The notes: generated from the sequence alone by a model not told the origin. A stretch of DNA of 64,000 bases from Brachionus manjavacas (GCA_019054805.1 JAHQIY010000056.1:1-64000), one strand, 5' to 3'; positions 25,140-36,188 are shown, counted from the first letter of the stretch. A program made the numbers and translations.

Positions 25140-25946
25140 ATGTGCAACCAATGCGAAGAAGCATTTAAAAATTTAAAAATCAAATTATGCTCGTATCCGA
25201 TACTAAGAATATTTGACCCACAACATCCTTGTGTTTTGTACGTAGATGCATCTGGCTTCGCTTTAGGAGCTGTACTAACGCAAATAGATATAGAAGAAAA
25301 GGAACATATTGTTTCATTTAGATCAAGATTACTGTCTAAATCTGAATTAAATCTCACAATAACCGAAAAAGAATGCTTAAGCATCATTTTCGGTCTCAAA
25401 GAATTCAGGAATTATTTGCATGGAACGAAATTTCTTCTTGTTGTTAATCATTGGCCACTCGTTTGGTTAAAATCAATTCGCGATCCATCAGCAAAATTAA
25501 CCAGATGGATATTGTTGCTTCAAGATTTTGATTTCGACGGAATACATAGAAAAGGATCACAACACTGTAATGCTGACGCATTAAGTAGACCAGTAATAAA
25601 TTTTATAATAAATTTATCATCAGTTGTGCCAGACAAAATTGTTGTAAACGAAATATGTGATAATACAAACCTATTACATTTTATACAGTTCAACAAGGTT
25701 CCTAGTAACTTATCGAACAGAGAGGAACGTAAACTAAAGAAAATTGCAAAACAATATAGATTTGAAAATAATAAGTTTTATATTCTTAAACGGAAAAAGC
25801 TACTTGAAATTCCTAGAATAAACGATAGGGATGATATAATATTAAAGGCTCATAATTTCGGCCAATTTCGAACATGGTCAACATACAATAGACTTAAAGA
25901 TAATTATTTTTGGTATAAGGTGATTGAAGATATAAAAAAATTGTGA
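25140..25946 (+). pseudogene. RNase H and integrase zinc-finger region of old copy
   Basis: Longest surviving frame of this copy (268 codons). It contains the RNase H start LYVDASGFALGAVLTQ, the block ITEKECLSIIFGLKEFR and the tail GSQHCNADALSRPV. The integrase N-terminal HHCC region follows (KAHNFGQF...TYNRLKDNYFW), and the frame ends just before the CxxC pair. A deletion of about 45 codons relative to the young copy lies at the start, between RT thumb and RNase H. Confidence 0.85.
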
Positions 25947-26039
25947 TGAAATGTTCAACTTTTCAGAGATATGGTAAATCTGTAAAATATTATCATCCTA
26001 CGTTAGCGACGGATGTAAGCAATGCTTTCAAAAGAGTCT

Positions 26040-26640
26040 GTTTGATTTGGTTTTAGGTTTAAGCGAATCCGATGAAGGATATGCTGGAGTAATGGTAATT
26101 GTCGAATTCTTAACAAAATACCACTTTGCTAAACCTATACGCTCAAAAAATGCAAGTGAAATCGCTACAGCTCTTTTGGAATATATTAGTTTATTTGTAC
26201 CATTTGAAGAGCTCCTTTCAGATCAAGGAAAAGAATTCTGCAATCAAATTATGGACGAATTAAGCAAAAACATTGGTTTTAATCATATCACCATTCTGCT
26301 TATAATCCTAGAACAAATGGTATCACAGAGAGATTCAATCAAACTTTAATCGAGGCTTTAAGGAAACACTCAGAAGCAAACATAAGTAAATTTCATGTTT
26401 ACTTACCCTATTTCTTAATGGGGTACAGGTCGAGAATTCATAATAGTACAGGATTTTCTCCGTATGAACTTTTATTTGGGAGAAAAATGATTCCCTTTAC
26501 AAATTGGAGAGAAGATAACGATGAAAGTCAAGCTATTTTGAAAAGATCTGAGGAGATAAGAAACTAAATTGATAATATTCATCCTGAAGCTGCGAAAAAC
26601 ATTAAATTAAAGAGATTAAGCAAAAAATAATACAGAACAA
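26040..26640 (+). pseudogene. Integrase catalytic core of old copy
   Basis: Shows the first Asp region (DLVLGLSESDEGYAG), the second (LLSDQGKEFCNQI) and, in a shifted frame after 26330, the Glu region (GITERFNQTL). These match the DDE integrase core of the young element. Frames are broken near 26040 and 26300, and the protein is dead. Confidence 0.85.
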
Positions 26641-26655
26641 TGATACCAATATCAA

Positions 26656-26706
26656 GACTGTCGAAGATGTTGGTATAATGTAACAATACCAATATCTTCG
26701 ACAGTC
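26656..26706 (+). repeat. Quasi-palindrome created by a local inverted copy
   Basis: GACTGTCGAAGAT at 26656 pairs with ATCTTCGACAGTC ending at 26706. GTTGGTAT also pairs with ATACCAAT around a short loop. In the related young element this place is ordinary coding sequence (linker between integrase and chromodomain) without the hairpin. A template-switch mutation is the likely cause. Confidence 0.75.
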
Positions 26707-26835
26707 TTTATTAAATGTGAAGGACTTTTAACAAAACTGGAAGCTAGATTTAAAGGTCCTTACAAAGTAAACGACTACACAAAAAGAGGAAATTATGAAT
26801 TAAGCAATTCCTTGGGTGAAGTACTAAAGGATTCG

Positions 26836-27040
26836 TTTCCAAGACATAAATTAAAGATAGTAATTGATGATAAGACATTACCAGCAGAAAGTGCTGAAAT
26901 CGAAGAAATATTAAAACACTGAATATCAATTAAAAAAATATTTTACCTCATCAAATGGAAAGGATTTCCAAAGTCAGAATCGACTTGGATACCTGAAAGA
27001 TATTTCAATAATTTAAAATTGATAAACGAATATAAACGCA
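26836..27040 (+). pseudogene. Chromodomain of old Ty3/gypsy copy
   Basis: The translation includes LIKWKGFPKSESTWIPERYF, the core of a chromodomain (K-W-K-G...ES-TW-P...), followed by NNLKLINEYK. It sits after the integrase C-terminal region and just before the env-like region, as in the young copy. A stop (TGA after LKH) interrupts the N-terminal strand. Chromodomains at this position guide integration in chromoviruses. Confidence 0.8.
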
Positions 27041-27099
27041 AATATGAGAATGAAAAAAAAAGACAAACAAGAAATTCAGCTAAATATGCTTACCTAAAC

Positions 27100-28585
27100 C
27101 AAAATCTTTATTACATTGTAAATTTTTTATTATTTTTTCTAATTGTCAACGCAATGGGAGAAAAAAATGAACAAATAAATAATAAGGAATTATTTAAAAT
27201 AAATGGTAAATTCAAAAGTTTGTTCTCATTCAATTCATTCAAAAATTATTGATAATGACGATATGTGTAGCAAAAAACCAAAAAATACTTCACATATTTT
27301 ACAAGATTATTTAAAAGTTCACAAATCTAAAATGATACGAAAATTAGCTTTCCAAAAATTTTAGTTATTTGGAAAACTTTCAAATCAAGTTTATCGTAAT
27401 GGATACCAGTGTGAAAATAAGAAGCATTTCCTGAAAACATCAATGTCATTCTTTGGACAAAAATATGAATCACTTAGAACAGAAAATATTAAAATTAATG
27501 AAAATGAATGCAAAATAATGGTGCTTCCAAAAAATGTAACGAATACAACATGAATTGCGTGAGAGATCACTGTAGTTTTTCAAAAATACCGGAATCAAGA
27601 TATTCTTTGATTCAGGACCTTTCAGTAACAAGTTATTCTTGTAAAGTAACACCAAAAATTATATCAGCAAAAAAGGAAAATGATACACTATTCAATAGTA
27701 ATTGTTAAGCTAAAGACCTAAATGTATTCTAAAGAATTCAATAATTATTTGGGATAGAGTGGTTTTTCGTGAATGTCCCTTATTTATTATCAGCAATGAA
27801 AAATTGCTTTAAAAATTGAGAGTGACGTATTAATAAGCGAATCAAGTTTAGTTTTTCAATTAGATAAAGTTGAAAATCATTTTGATTTAAATCTAATGAC
27901 AACAATGGAGGGGACATACATAGGTATAAAAACAAATGAAATTGTTACAAAAACACCAAAAGAAAATTCGAATGTTGAAATTTTAAAAGAACTCCTATTA
28001 TCAAACATTGATTTTAACTCTTTCAAAGAAGCCGAAGACAAAAATATGATCCTGTACAATGAATGTTTAATGTTTAAAGAAATATTAAAACTTAACTCTC
28101 TTTTAAACGATGAATATATAAATCATTTTACAAGCAAGGAGATTCTATCACATTTTATGTCACATTATATTTTGCAGAATGTGTGCCAACTAATGTTATT
28201 AACATTGTTCTAAATAACAACGTTTCTGTAGAAAACAATGAATATTGTTTTGAAAAGCAACCAGTAATTTTTTATTCAAATAATAAATCTTATGATGGTT
28301 TCCTAAACACAGATGGATTAATAAATAAAGCAACTAAGAAAGTAAAATGTAGAACGTTATACCAGATTCAAAAAATAAAAAGCACAAAATTTAGTTTAAA
28401 AAGAAATAAACAGAGTTCAACAATTATAGTAAATTAAAATATTAACTATTATACGATCAATTATCTAGCGAATAAAATCAAAAATTTTGATGCACATCAT
28501 AATCCACTTATTTTAAAAAACATGGATTTTTAATCTTTCTACCGAGATACAGTTAATAATGAAATGCTAGATGAATTTTTGCTTT
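27100..28585 (+). pseudogene. Env-like gene of old Ty3/gypsy copy, fragmented
   Basis: Follows the chromodomain. A hydrophobic stretch (YIVNFLLFFLIVNA) resembles a signal peptide. Cys-bearing segments at 27250-27710 and 27730-28440 correspond block by block to the env-like region at 42743-44450 of the young copy. Many stops and frame changes. The final transmembrane part is missing because the sequence is cut at 28585. Described as a remnant only. Confidence 0.75.
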
Positions 28586-29386
28586 AAGTGAATATACTGA
28601 GTGGACAAGATCATCAATTGAACACAAGTGACCATTCTGCTATTAAAATTTAACTAAAACACATTTACATTAGTATTAATCAAAAACAAAGAGTGAAAAG
28701 TAAGGAAAAACTTACTCAAAGCATTGATTGGAATGACGTAATTAATCAAGAAGCATATGCTGATACGCTAATCAGTGGAATACCATGCTTTCTGCGGTCA
28801 CAGTCGCTGACTCATTTAATTAATTTAATTAATCACTACTATGCTTTTAAAACCGGCCACCAAGTTTTTATCTCATAATAATTTTATTTTAATTCCTTTT
28901 TTATTTCTTTAATATATATCTTCTTAGTTTCTACTAATTTTTAGACTAATTATTTCTAACGTATTTGCTCGAATTTACAGACATTTCGTTAAATAATCTT
29001 TTTAATGTTATAAGACCAAATCGTTAATTCTTGAATACCAAAAAAACAAAAAAAAACATTCAATAAAAATAAAACCAAATACAAATCGCCTGGATCCACT
29101 TACTTAACTTATATTTTTAACTCTTTTATTCATATCATAGTACACTTTCCTCTCATACTTTACTTTGTCATGATTCTCTCTAGCATACTCAACTTGCTGT
29201 GATCGACACCCGCTCAATAAACAGTTCACTGTCTGTGGCAGTTTAGAGTTGTTTTGTCTGATGAATAAACTAACAGCTGGAGCTACTATTGTTGAAGAGT
29301 ATGGTGTACTCCTACATAATATTAAAAATGCATTTAACTCACTCCTCGAATCCGAACCAGTTAAATACTAGCGTTGAATTACCCTC
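28586..29386 (+). repeat. 0.8-kb inverted repeat, left copy
   Basis: Nearly identical to the reverse complement of 33672-34470. It is a mosaic. The first part reads (plus strand) like the end of a LINE endonuclease (VNILSGQDHQLNTSDHSAIKI). It continues into an open frame at 28693-28878. The last about 280 bp, read on the minus strand, resemble a Ty3/gypsy integrase C-terminal region (RSTPYSSTIVAPAVSLF). The outer end cuts into the env remnant at 28585. The inner end is at ACCCTC, 29386. Confidence 0.85.
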
Positions 29387-29469
29387 CATGCTTTCTGCGG
29401 TCTTCAGTGGAATACTCAATTTCCATCTAATAAGTTAAATAAAAAATAAATCAAAACAAAAATAAAGAA

Positions 29470-31200
29470 ATCAGTATTTTTAGATTTCTTTCCCAGTTTA
29501 TCAAAAAAACTATCAGAAATTTCGAAAGCTTCATTTGTAGCCTTACAAATATCAAATTTTTTTCTCAAAATAAGCTCTTTTTTTGATCTTCTGGTATTTT
29601 TGATAAATTTTCTTGCTCACGTTTAAGAGCTGTTGAACAGGAACACAATGATACACTTTCATATGTTCTAAACAATTTTTAATTTTCTTTTTAAAAAGAT
29701 CAAAATTGTAATTTTTTATACGGTTTATATTTGATCCTTACGCTTTTTATCTGGAGACCATTGAATTTTGAGTTCAAGCATGTTTCTGCTACTAAAAACT
29801 TTTGGCCGATTACGTTATCAACCTAGTAGAAAATGTATCAATAAGAAAAATTAATTGAAGTAAAATTTTAAAATTTAATTTACCTTGAAAGATGTATCCT
29901 CATTATTAGCACCAGTAAAATCTGTATAACTTTGACCAAGATTTCGAAAAATAACTTTTTTGTGTATATTTTTTTTTGACAACTCTTTCTTTTTTGTCAA
30001 AGGAATCGAATTTCATTTGCCATTATTATCAGTTAAGTTTTCTTGATTTGTCCATTCTTGTAAATTAATTGGCGTTTTTGATCCTTCTGAATCAATTGAC
30101 GTTTCTAATTCGGTCCGTTGTTCATTTATAATTTCTTACAAATTAATTCCGGTTGGTGCTTTTAATTTACAATTTGTTAATATTTTTTGAAAAAATTAAA
30201 TTTCTACCTTCAAATAGAGGAACATCTCCTAAATTATTTTGAATGGTTTGATTTAATTCTTCAGGATATTCTTCGAAATTTGTTTCCAGTGGTCCTACAA
30301 TTTTTAATTACTTATTGAATAAATTTTTTGAATTATTTTACCTTCATCAAACTAATATCTGTAAGGATCGGGCTTCTCACTTCTAGAGAATGCAATTCGT
30401 TTTCGTTTTCCTAATCTAAAAATTAATTGAAAATTTCTTATTGAATTACTTACCTTAGGTTAATTTTTTTGCCTTTTTATCCCAGGTAATAAGGCACTTA
30501 TTTTTAAAACATTCCTCAAAAGATGGTTTTTCAATGGAACCTTCTAAGAAAATAGAAAAAAAAATTTCAATTTAAAAATTAATTTAATTAAATGATTACA
30601 CTGAAATCTCTGACGGATTTCTCTTGTTGACAATTTGTTTTGAGGATTATTATTTGCAAATACTGAGGAGCTGACAAAAAGGAATTTTTTATTAAATTTT
30701 TTAATTTGACTTGTTTTCTTTACAAAAAAGATTGGAAAATTTTTTTTAAATTGAATAAATTACAAATTCGTCCGGATTGAAAAATCTTTGTTCAGTTGAA
30801 TTAACTAAAAATAAACTGTTTAAAAAAAAAAATTTTAAATCTTTAAAGTTACATGAAACTAAGCTTTCAGGCATCTTTATATCTATGAATAATAAAATAT
30901 TTTCTAAAAAAAAATAATAAATAAACTAATTTTATTCTATCTTTAAAAAGAAACATAGATATTAAACTAAATTAAATCGAAATCAATTATTTTCTTTTAT
31001 AGAAACTTGAAAAAAATTGTCTTGCCCGAAATTTTCCATTTGAATTAAGCAAATCTCTTGCAATGATTTTGGCTGGAATACTTTTAAATTTTCTAAATTT
31101 TTTTGAGGCCAATAAGTTTTTTTTTCGCTCTTTTTGTCTAAAAAATAGACCGAATCTATTGATTTTTTAATCATTTCCAGGTTTCTGCATTAAGGCGACA
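29470..31200 (-). pseudogene. Decayed multi-exon gene of unknown function
   Basis: The minus strand shows a series of short coding-like blocks with GT...AG borders and 50-70-bp introns. They include about 30540-30450 (KPSFEECFKNKCLITWDKK), 30410-30342 (KRKRIAFSRSEKPDPYRY), 30298-30208 (GPLETNFEEYPEELNQT), about 30130-29884 (VIFRNLGQSYTDFTG) and 29826-29750 (VDNVIGQKFLVAETC). The joint between the last two is clean (AAG, GTAAAT...CTAG, GTT). A further open stretch of 63 codons lies at 31174-30983. Stops break several blocks. I recognise no domain. It lies between the two arms of the 0.8-kb inverted repeat and may have been trapped there. Confidence 0.45.
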
Positions 31201-31625
31201 ATTACAACTTGGTCAATGTTAGGAAAAGGACTTGTCTAATGAATACATTGTGTTGGATGAGAAAATTAGTAAATTAAAATCAGCATTGTTAGACCAATTG
31301 CTTGTGTCTTTTTTCAAATTATCTAAGATCCAAGTTGGATACTAAAATGTTTAACTCACGCGGTCCTTTATAGCTCTTTGTCTTGTAAATAAAAAAAATT
31401 GACATTTATTTATCTATAACCTAGAGTTTTTTAAACCAAAATTAAACAAAACATATTTTTTTATTTTAATAAGTCAAAAAATTATAAATATCATGTTTAT
31501 ATTAAACTTTTTATTCTTTGAAAAAATTTTTTAATGCAAAACCTTAAAGTTTTTAGATATGATCAGTTTAAATTTATTACTAAAAAAATTTCTTAAAAAA
31601 AATTAAAGAAAAAAAATAATTTTTG
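31201..31625. other. Noncoding spacer
   Basis: AT-rich sequence between two decayed genes. One weak minus-strand coding-like patch near 31290-31190 (PSCNCRLNAETWK) has several stops. Nothing else is supportable. Confidence 0.4.
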
Positions 31626-32950
31626 TTACTTGGTATCAGAACTTTGACTGTTCTTCTTGGAATTTTCGTCAAGTATCTTTTTGATCTGTGAATGCTTTGT
31701 CTTTCTTGCTTTGGAGCATCTGAACAATTGAAAGAGCAAAAAACAAGACGGAAACGTAATCAAATTAGTCATGATACCAATTCCAATTTGTTGAGTAGTC
31801 ATTCTAAACGGGCCTATGTCAACTCCGCCAGTGTTAGGCGCCGAATCAAGCTCATAGTACAAAATGTTCATGAGCATCGTAATGCACAATGGAACAAAGC
31901 AGGACGTGATTCTGTCCAAACGCGTGAACCTGCTCTGGACCGGTCTGGTAAGGCCGAAAACCACATGTGATCATCTCTCATGTTTTGTTTGGCCTGTTTT
32001 TTGACCAAATACTTTATTTCCGGTTTTTTGCTTGTCGCCAGCTATCGGCAATATCCGGTCAATTGGACCTTCCGCTTTTCCACTCCGAGCCACTTTTCGC
32101 ACAAAAAATAGTGATTTTCTCTGGTCTGCACATCGTGGACAATGACAATTTTGAGGTACCACGAAGCCCTGTTTCCCTTGCCGCCATTATCAAGCCATAT
32201 CCTCACATAATTCAAATTTCCCAAAGACCAATCAACACTTTTCTCTTTTGTCCATCAAATGCCTTGGCTCTGTTTCGCCCACATCTCAACTCAAAATCAA
32301 GCTCACCTTGGAATCAGTTGCCGTATTCTGCTCCCAGTGAACACAATAACCTAATAAAAATAACTATTTGTCGAAAACTTGTCCTGCAAGACACTCAGAC
32401 CAGCTCTTTTTTTGTCCAGTCTGTCATTCACATAGGCCCACACACCACTCATCACATACAAAGCCAAAATGGCAATCACAGTTGAGTAAATGACCGGATT
32501 TTGCAGAAAACTGACATTAACAATCACATGCTTAAAGTTGATTTTGGACTTCCACTTGCCTGAATATTTTTCCAAATAGTAACAGTCCGATGTGTACACT
32601 CGGACAGAAAAGTCACTAGTGAACAATTCGGAATCATTGCTAATCGATGGTGGCTCGGTGCGAGAACTGTTGGGACAGTTGAAGTTTAATTCAGTTTGAG
32701 TTAATTGTCTGATTCCGTAGACAGTGAAGCCTTTGTGGCCTTTGACTTGGCTGATGTTCATGAAAAATGTGAACTGGACATGCTGAGTTTGGTTTTGGAA
32801 AGAAGTTTTAATGGCTGTGTGTGGACACACATTTTGCCAGTGGACATAAATTCTAAGGCAATTAACGCAAATAATGGAATAAATATACCAAAATCTAGAA
32901 ATATAAATTCATACTCTAAATCATACTATCCGATACAGTGTTCATTATGA
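31626..32950 (-). pseudogene. Polycystin-1-like gene fragment (TM1, PLAT, next TM)
   Basis: The minus strand reads through three parts. 32830-32351 has SDCYYLEKYSGKWKS, then FLQNPVIYSTVIAILALYV, as before and across the first transmembrane segment of polycystin-1 family proteins. About 32330-31985 has PLAT-domain pieces (YVRIWLDNGGKGNRASWYL, VIVHDVQTRE, ILPIAGDKQKTG). 31964-31626 has GLTRPVQSRFTRLDR followed by hydrophobic segments and IGPFRMTTQQIGIGIMTN. Order and spacing match the GPS-TM1-PLAT-TM2 part of PKD1/PKD1L proteins, cation-channel partners in the membrane. Four or more frame changes, no introns seen, and no remaining N- or C-terminal parts. GC content is clearly higher than in the flanks, suggesting separate origin (captured gene piece or retrocopy). 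Confidence 0.75.
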
Positions 32951-33671
32951 AAAATGCCTATAACATGGCCAAGAGATCTAGTAAAAGTTGGAATGGGCAT
33001 CTTGCAGCTTCAATTTTATCTATTTTGGATTTCCGTCCCACGGGAACCCTTTTTCAGGCGTATACGTGTAAAGAACTCTTTTGCCAATCTTTTATTTTGC
33101 CACCACAGTTATAGTATTCAAACTAACTATGAAAATAACTGTGAAATGATGGCAGAAGTCTTCGTCAGCATCATTAACTATCCGTCTTCTATCTGACAAC
33201 TTAGCCTCGCTGACTTAACTCATGAGGGTCTAATCGGAAAGACCGTTCGACCCTTGCGAGTGATATCCAAATCAACCCCTTTCAAAAGAGTAACAAAAGC
33301 AGAAATGACTGGTATCTATTAGAAAAATGACGTTTTTAAAAGGTAGCAGTTAGTTTTAGAGAAAAAAATAGAGTAAATCTAAAAGATCTTTTTAGTGTAC
33401 CCTAACCTTACTATCCTGTCTCCTACTTAAATGAAAATTAGCTTTTCAAGTAGGAGATAATTATTTAGTTAAATAAATTTTAATTGAACCGTTCCTTAAA
33501 TTATTTTTTGATAAAATTTGTAAATAAAAATTTGAATTAAATATTGCATCACTTTTTAAATTTAAAATTATGTCTAAATTATGTTTTTTTTCAATTACTT
33601 AATTAAAATTTAAATTTTAATGAATGGCCTCAAGTTAATGTTCAAATAAAAGATTTCAACAATAATTTAAA
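32951..33671. other. Noncoding stretch between polycystin fragment and inverted repeat
   Basis: No recognisable gene. The first part (to about 33340) has higher GC than the AT-rich remainder. A 37-base hairpin (CTCCTACTT...AAGTAGGAG) lies at 33420-33456. The sequence around 33190-33300 has LTR-like character but no partner copy is visible in the window. Confidence 0.4.
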
Positions 33672-34470
33672 GAGGGTAATTCAACGCTAGTATTTAACTT
33701 GTTCGGATTCGAGGAGTGAGTTAAATGCATTTTTAATATTATGTAGGAGTACACCATACTCTTCAACAATAGTAGCTCCAGCTGTTAGTTTTATTCATCA
33801 GACAAAACAACTCTAAACTGCCACAGACAGTGAACTGTTTATTGAGCGGGTGTCGATCACAGCAAGTTGAGTATGCTAGAGAGAATCATGACAAAGTTAA
33901 GTATGAGAGGAAATTGTACTATGATATGAATAAAAGAGTTAAAAATATAAGTTAAGTAAGTGGATCCAGGCGATTTGTATTTGGTTTTATTTTTATTGAA
34001 TGTTTTTTTGTTTTTTGGGTATTCAGAATTAACGATTTGGTCTTATAACATTAAAAAGATTATTTAACGAAATGTCTGTAAATTCGAGCAAATACGTTAG
34101 AAATAATTAGTCTAAAAATTAGTAGAAACTAAGAAGATATATATTAAAGAAATAAAAAAGGAATTAAAATAAAATTATTATGAGATAAAAACTTGGTGGC
34201 CGGTTTTAAAAGCATAGTAGTGATTAATTAAATTAATTAAATGAGTCAGCGACTGTGACCGCAGAAAGCATGGTATTCCACTGATTAGCGTATCAGCATA
34301 TGCTTCTTGATTAATTACGTCATTCCAATCAATGCTTTGAGTAAGTTTTTCCTTACTTTTCACTCTTTGTTTTTGATTAATACTAATGTAAATGTGTTTT
34401 AGTTAAATTTTAATAGCAGAATGGTCACTTGTGTTCAATTGATGATCTTGTCCACTCAGTATATTCACTT
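33672..34470 (-). repeat. 0.8-kb inverted repeat, right copy
   Basis: Reverse complement of 28586-29386 with few differences. Read on the plus strand, 33690-33960 encodes the integrase-like tail (RSTPYSSTIVAPAVS, KVKYERK...YYDMNKRVK). Read on the minus strand, 34470-34360 encodes the LINE endonuclease end. On this side the endonuclease reading continues outward to about 34556 (SRFDHVFGE, NESFAERVKQ), so the right copy keeps more of the LINE than the left and is probably the source arm. Confidence 0.85.
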
Positions 34471-34954
34471 GCTTAACCCTTTCGGCAAAGCTCTCATTCA
34501 CCAAACACATGATCAAATCGACTGGTCACCGAACTTGTAGTAATAGTCTTACTTTTATCGCTCTTATTCAATCATTAAATTTGATCCTTTTTTTGATCTA
34601 AATTTATTTATTTTTTTCCAGAATAGTTTAATCATGTCCAACTTGTCAGTGGGTTTTTTCCATCTTCTCGATAAAATCAAACCAATTTTGATTCACGAAT
34701 TTTTTAAAGAGACTTTAACTCAAATGTAAGTTGATTAAATTTTTGCTTAAACTTTTGACAGCGAGTTTTTTGGAAGTTTCTTTTTACTTTCCTACGTTCT
34801 TTAATTAAATTCACAGTGAACCGGGGGAAGACTGGGTTTGTAGATTTTCTGAGAAAGGTAAGGAATACTTTTATGTGATGCATAAATGATTTTTTCTGTA
34901 ATTTAATCATTTAGTTGATCAATAGTGAGGGGACTTTCAGTGAAATTAACTATT
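34471..34954 (-). pseudogene. LINE ORF2 remnants: linker of one LINE and endonuclease end of another
   Basis: The minus-strand stretch 34954-34590 continues the LINE reading interrupted at 40220. It gives a basic linker between endonuclease and RT (LIKERRKVKRNFQKTR, then NWFDFIEKMEK and FWKKINKFRSKK). At about 34560 the frame changes to a second endonuclease-like tail (SRFDHVF) that runs into the inverted repeat. No RT domain follows. The border with the LTR element at 34955 is exact, with a TATT target duplication. Confidence 0.65.
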
Positions 34955-35272
34955 TGTTAAAATCCTTAGTCTCTATGAAGGGTTTAGTAAGGAAATTAAA
35001 CAATTAAGAGTTTTTTCTTCTTTTAATATTTTATTTAATAATAATTAGGGCCACTTCTAGCCAGTAATGGAAAATCACACAAAAAAAGAAAAAAGAAAAA
35101 AATAATTTGAGAAAAATTAATAATAATAATAATGTTTTTTATTTTTAACAAAAACATGTTCTATTTAAGTTGCGATTTGCTTTGCATTACTGCAGCAAAT
35201 CGCTTTAATTTTAACAGTTTCTAAACTAGACTGGTTGAGACAATTGTTGTAACAATAACAAGAGTTACAACA
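34955..35272 (-). repeat. 3' LTR of the element at 34955-40219
   Basis: 318 bp, starting TG and ending CA on the plus strand with inverted termini TGTT/AACA. It matches 39907-40219 except for A/T run lengths. It carries a trinucleotide run (AAT repeated, 35119-35131). Confidence 0.92.
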
Positions 35273-35286
35273 AATCTCCCCCTTAA
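35273..35286 (-). promoter_or_regulatory. Polypurine tract of the element at 34955-40219
   Basis: On the minus strand TTAAGGGGGAGATT immediately precedes the 3' LTR, the expected plus-strand DNA primer site. Confidence 0.85.
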
Positions 35287-35423
35287 ACTAAGTGGCTTAT
35301 GCCGAGAAAATTAACACGGTAACAAAAATTAGTAAAAAATTAGATTAAATTGAACAAACAAATATTCGACACTGTAACCAAAAAAATTTACTGTAACTTG
35401 AAAACAAAAACAACACCGTAAAC

Positions 35424-36188
35424 TTATTTTTCATTTAATACTTCAACCAATAACTCTCCATATTTATTGAAAATTTGACTATTTTGAATGACCATTTTTT
35501 TTATAAACGTCCCTCGAATACTTTTATCACCAGCTAGACGTTTGTTTTCCGCCGTCATTTCTTCAAATTTTGCTTGTAATTTTGAAATTACGAATTTGTA
35601 TTCGACGCATTTGGATTCATTTATTTCCATTATAGTTTTCATTCGCTGCATTTTGTCTTTTAAGTTTTTGACCTCTTGTTTTAAATCATCTTTTTGTTGA
35701 CATTCAATCTTCAATATCTCTTCGAGTTCTTTAACTTTATTATCGGCTTGAGTTAGCTTTTTTGATTCGTATTCAAGTTCTTGAGTTAGGTCGTCATAGC
35801 TGAGGACCATCTCCTCCTCTCCCTCCTCAAGGTCTTTTATATGTATCACTGTAACTTGGGATATAATTGATTCGCTTTCGTCGCTTGACTCATTTAGCTC
35901 CTTTTCGTCGTCGTTTTTGTCACAGAATAACAGGTCCCAGTTTTCATTGTAAAACGATTCGTACAAACTCTTCTGATATAAATCTTCACGATTAATCACT
36001 TCAAACTCTTCATCAGAACTATTGCTTTGACTTTGATCATTGTTGAATTTTTCATCCAATAATTCACTGTAACCAATTTGTTCAAGGTAGTTGATCTTTT
36101 CTGTGTGTGAATGTTGGTCGATTTTTACTTTGGTGTGATCAGATCCTTTCATTTGGGCGAGCTTACTCGGTTTTTTGTTTACAACCAT
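35424..36188 (-). CDS. Coiled-coil ORF carried 3' of Pol in LTR element (254 aa)
   Basis: Intact 254-codon frame with ATG and stop inside the LTR element, between the RRM-like ORF and the PPT. The first half is acidic (SNSSDEEFEVIN, DKNDDEKELNESSDESES). Residues from about 130 to 225 are a long heptad-type coiled coil (ELEYESKKLTQADNKVKELE, then KQEVKNLKDKMQRMKTIMEI). No catalytic motif. It overlaps the RRM-like ORF by 26 bases in another frame, so the two may be one protein split by a frame change, a frameshift product, or coupled ORFs. The layout (RNA-binding fold plus coiled coil) recalls ORF1 proteins of LINEs, but here it sits at the 3' end of an LTR element. Function unknown. Confidence 0.75.
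   Translation of the reverse strand: MVVNKKPSKLAQMKGSDHTKVKIDQHSHTEKINYLEQIGYSELLDEKFNNDQSQSNSSDEEFEVINREDLYQKSLYESFYNENWDLLFCDKNDDEKELNESSDESESIISQVTVIHIKDLEEGEEEMVLSYDDLTQELEYESKKLTQADNKVKELEEILKIECQQKDDLKQEVKNLKDKMQRMKTIMEINESKCVEYKFVISKLQAKFEEMTAENKRLAGDKSIRGTFIKKMVIQNSQIFNKYGELLVEVLNEK

Larger units (their letters stand above)
23945..28585 (+). mobile_element. Old, 5'-truncated Ty3/gypsy element with env, no LTRs
   Basis: A plus-strand relative of the young element at 42105-49904. It starts within the nucleocapsid region and runs through protease, RT, RNase H, integrase, chromodomain and env-like sequence. Many stops and frame changes, a mutated RT active site and the absence of either LTR show it is inactive. 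The left end abuts the inverted repeat at 23190-23940. The right end is cut at 28585/28586, where the 0.8-kb inverted repeat begins. Fragments of the same env occur at 1076-2585. Confidence 0.9.

Noticed and set aside
28693-28878. Conserved 61-codon ORF present in both inverted arms as a real gene
   Set aside because: Identity follows from the recent inverted duplication. It sits downstream of a LINE endonuclease end and has no recognisable domain of its own.
31692-32485. Plus-strand open frames of 92 and 172 codons
   Set aside because: They are antisense to the polycystin-like coding fragment, which has clear family motifs on the minus strand.
28586-34470. Polinton/Maverick or other DNA transposon with long terminal inverted repeats
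   Set aside because: No DNA polymerase B, transposase or capsid-type genes lie between the arms. The arms are made of LINE and Ty3/gypsy pieces, the right-arm LINE sequence continues outward, and no clean target duplication is seen (GCTTT versus GCTTA).
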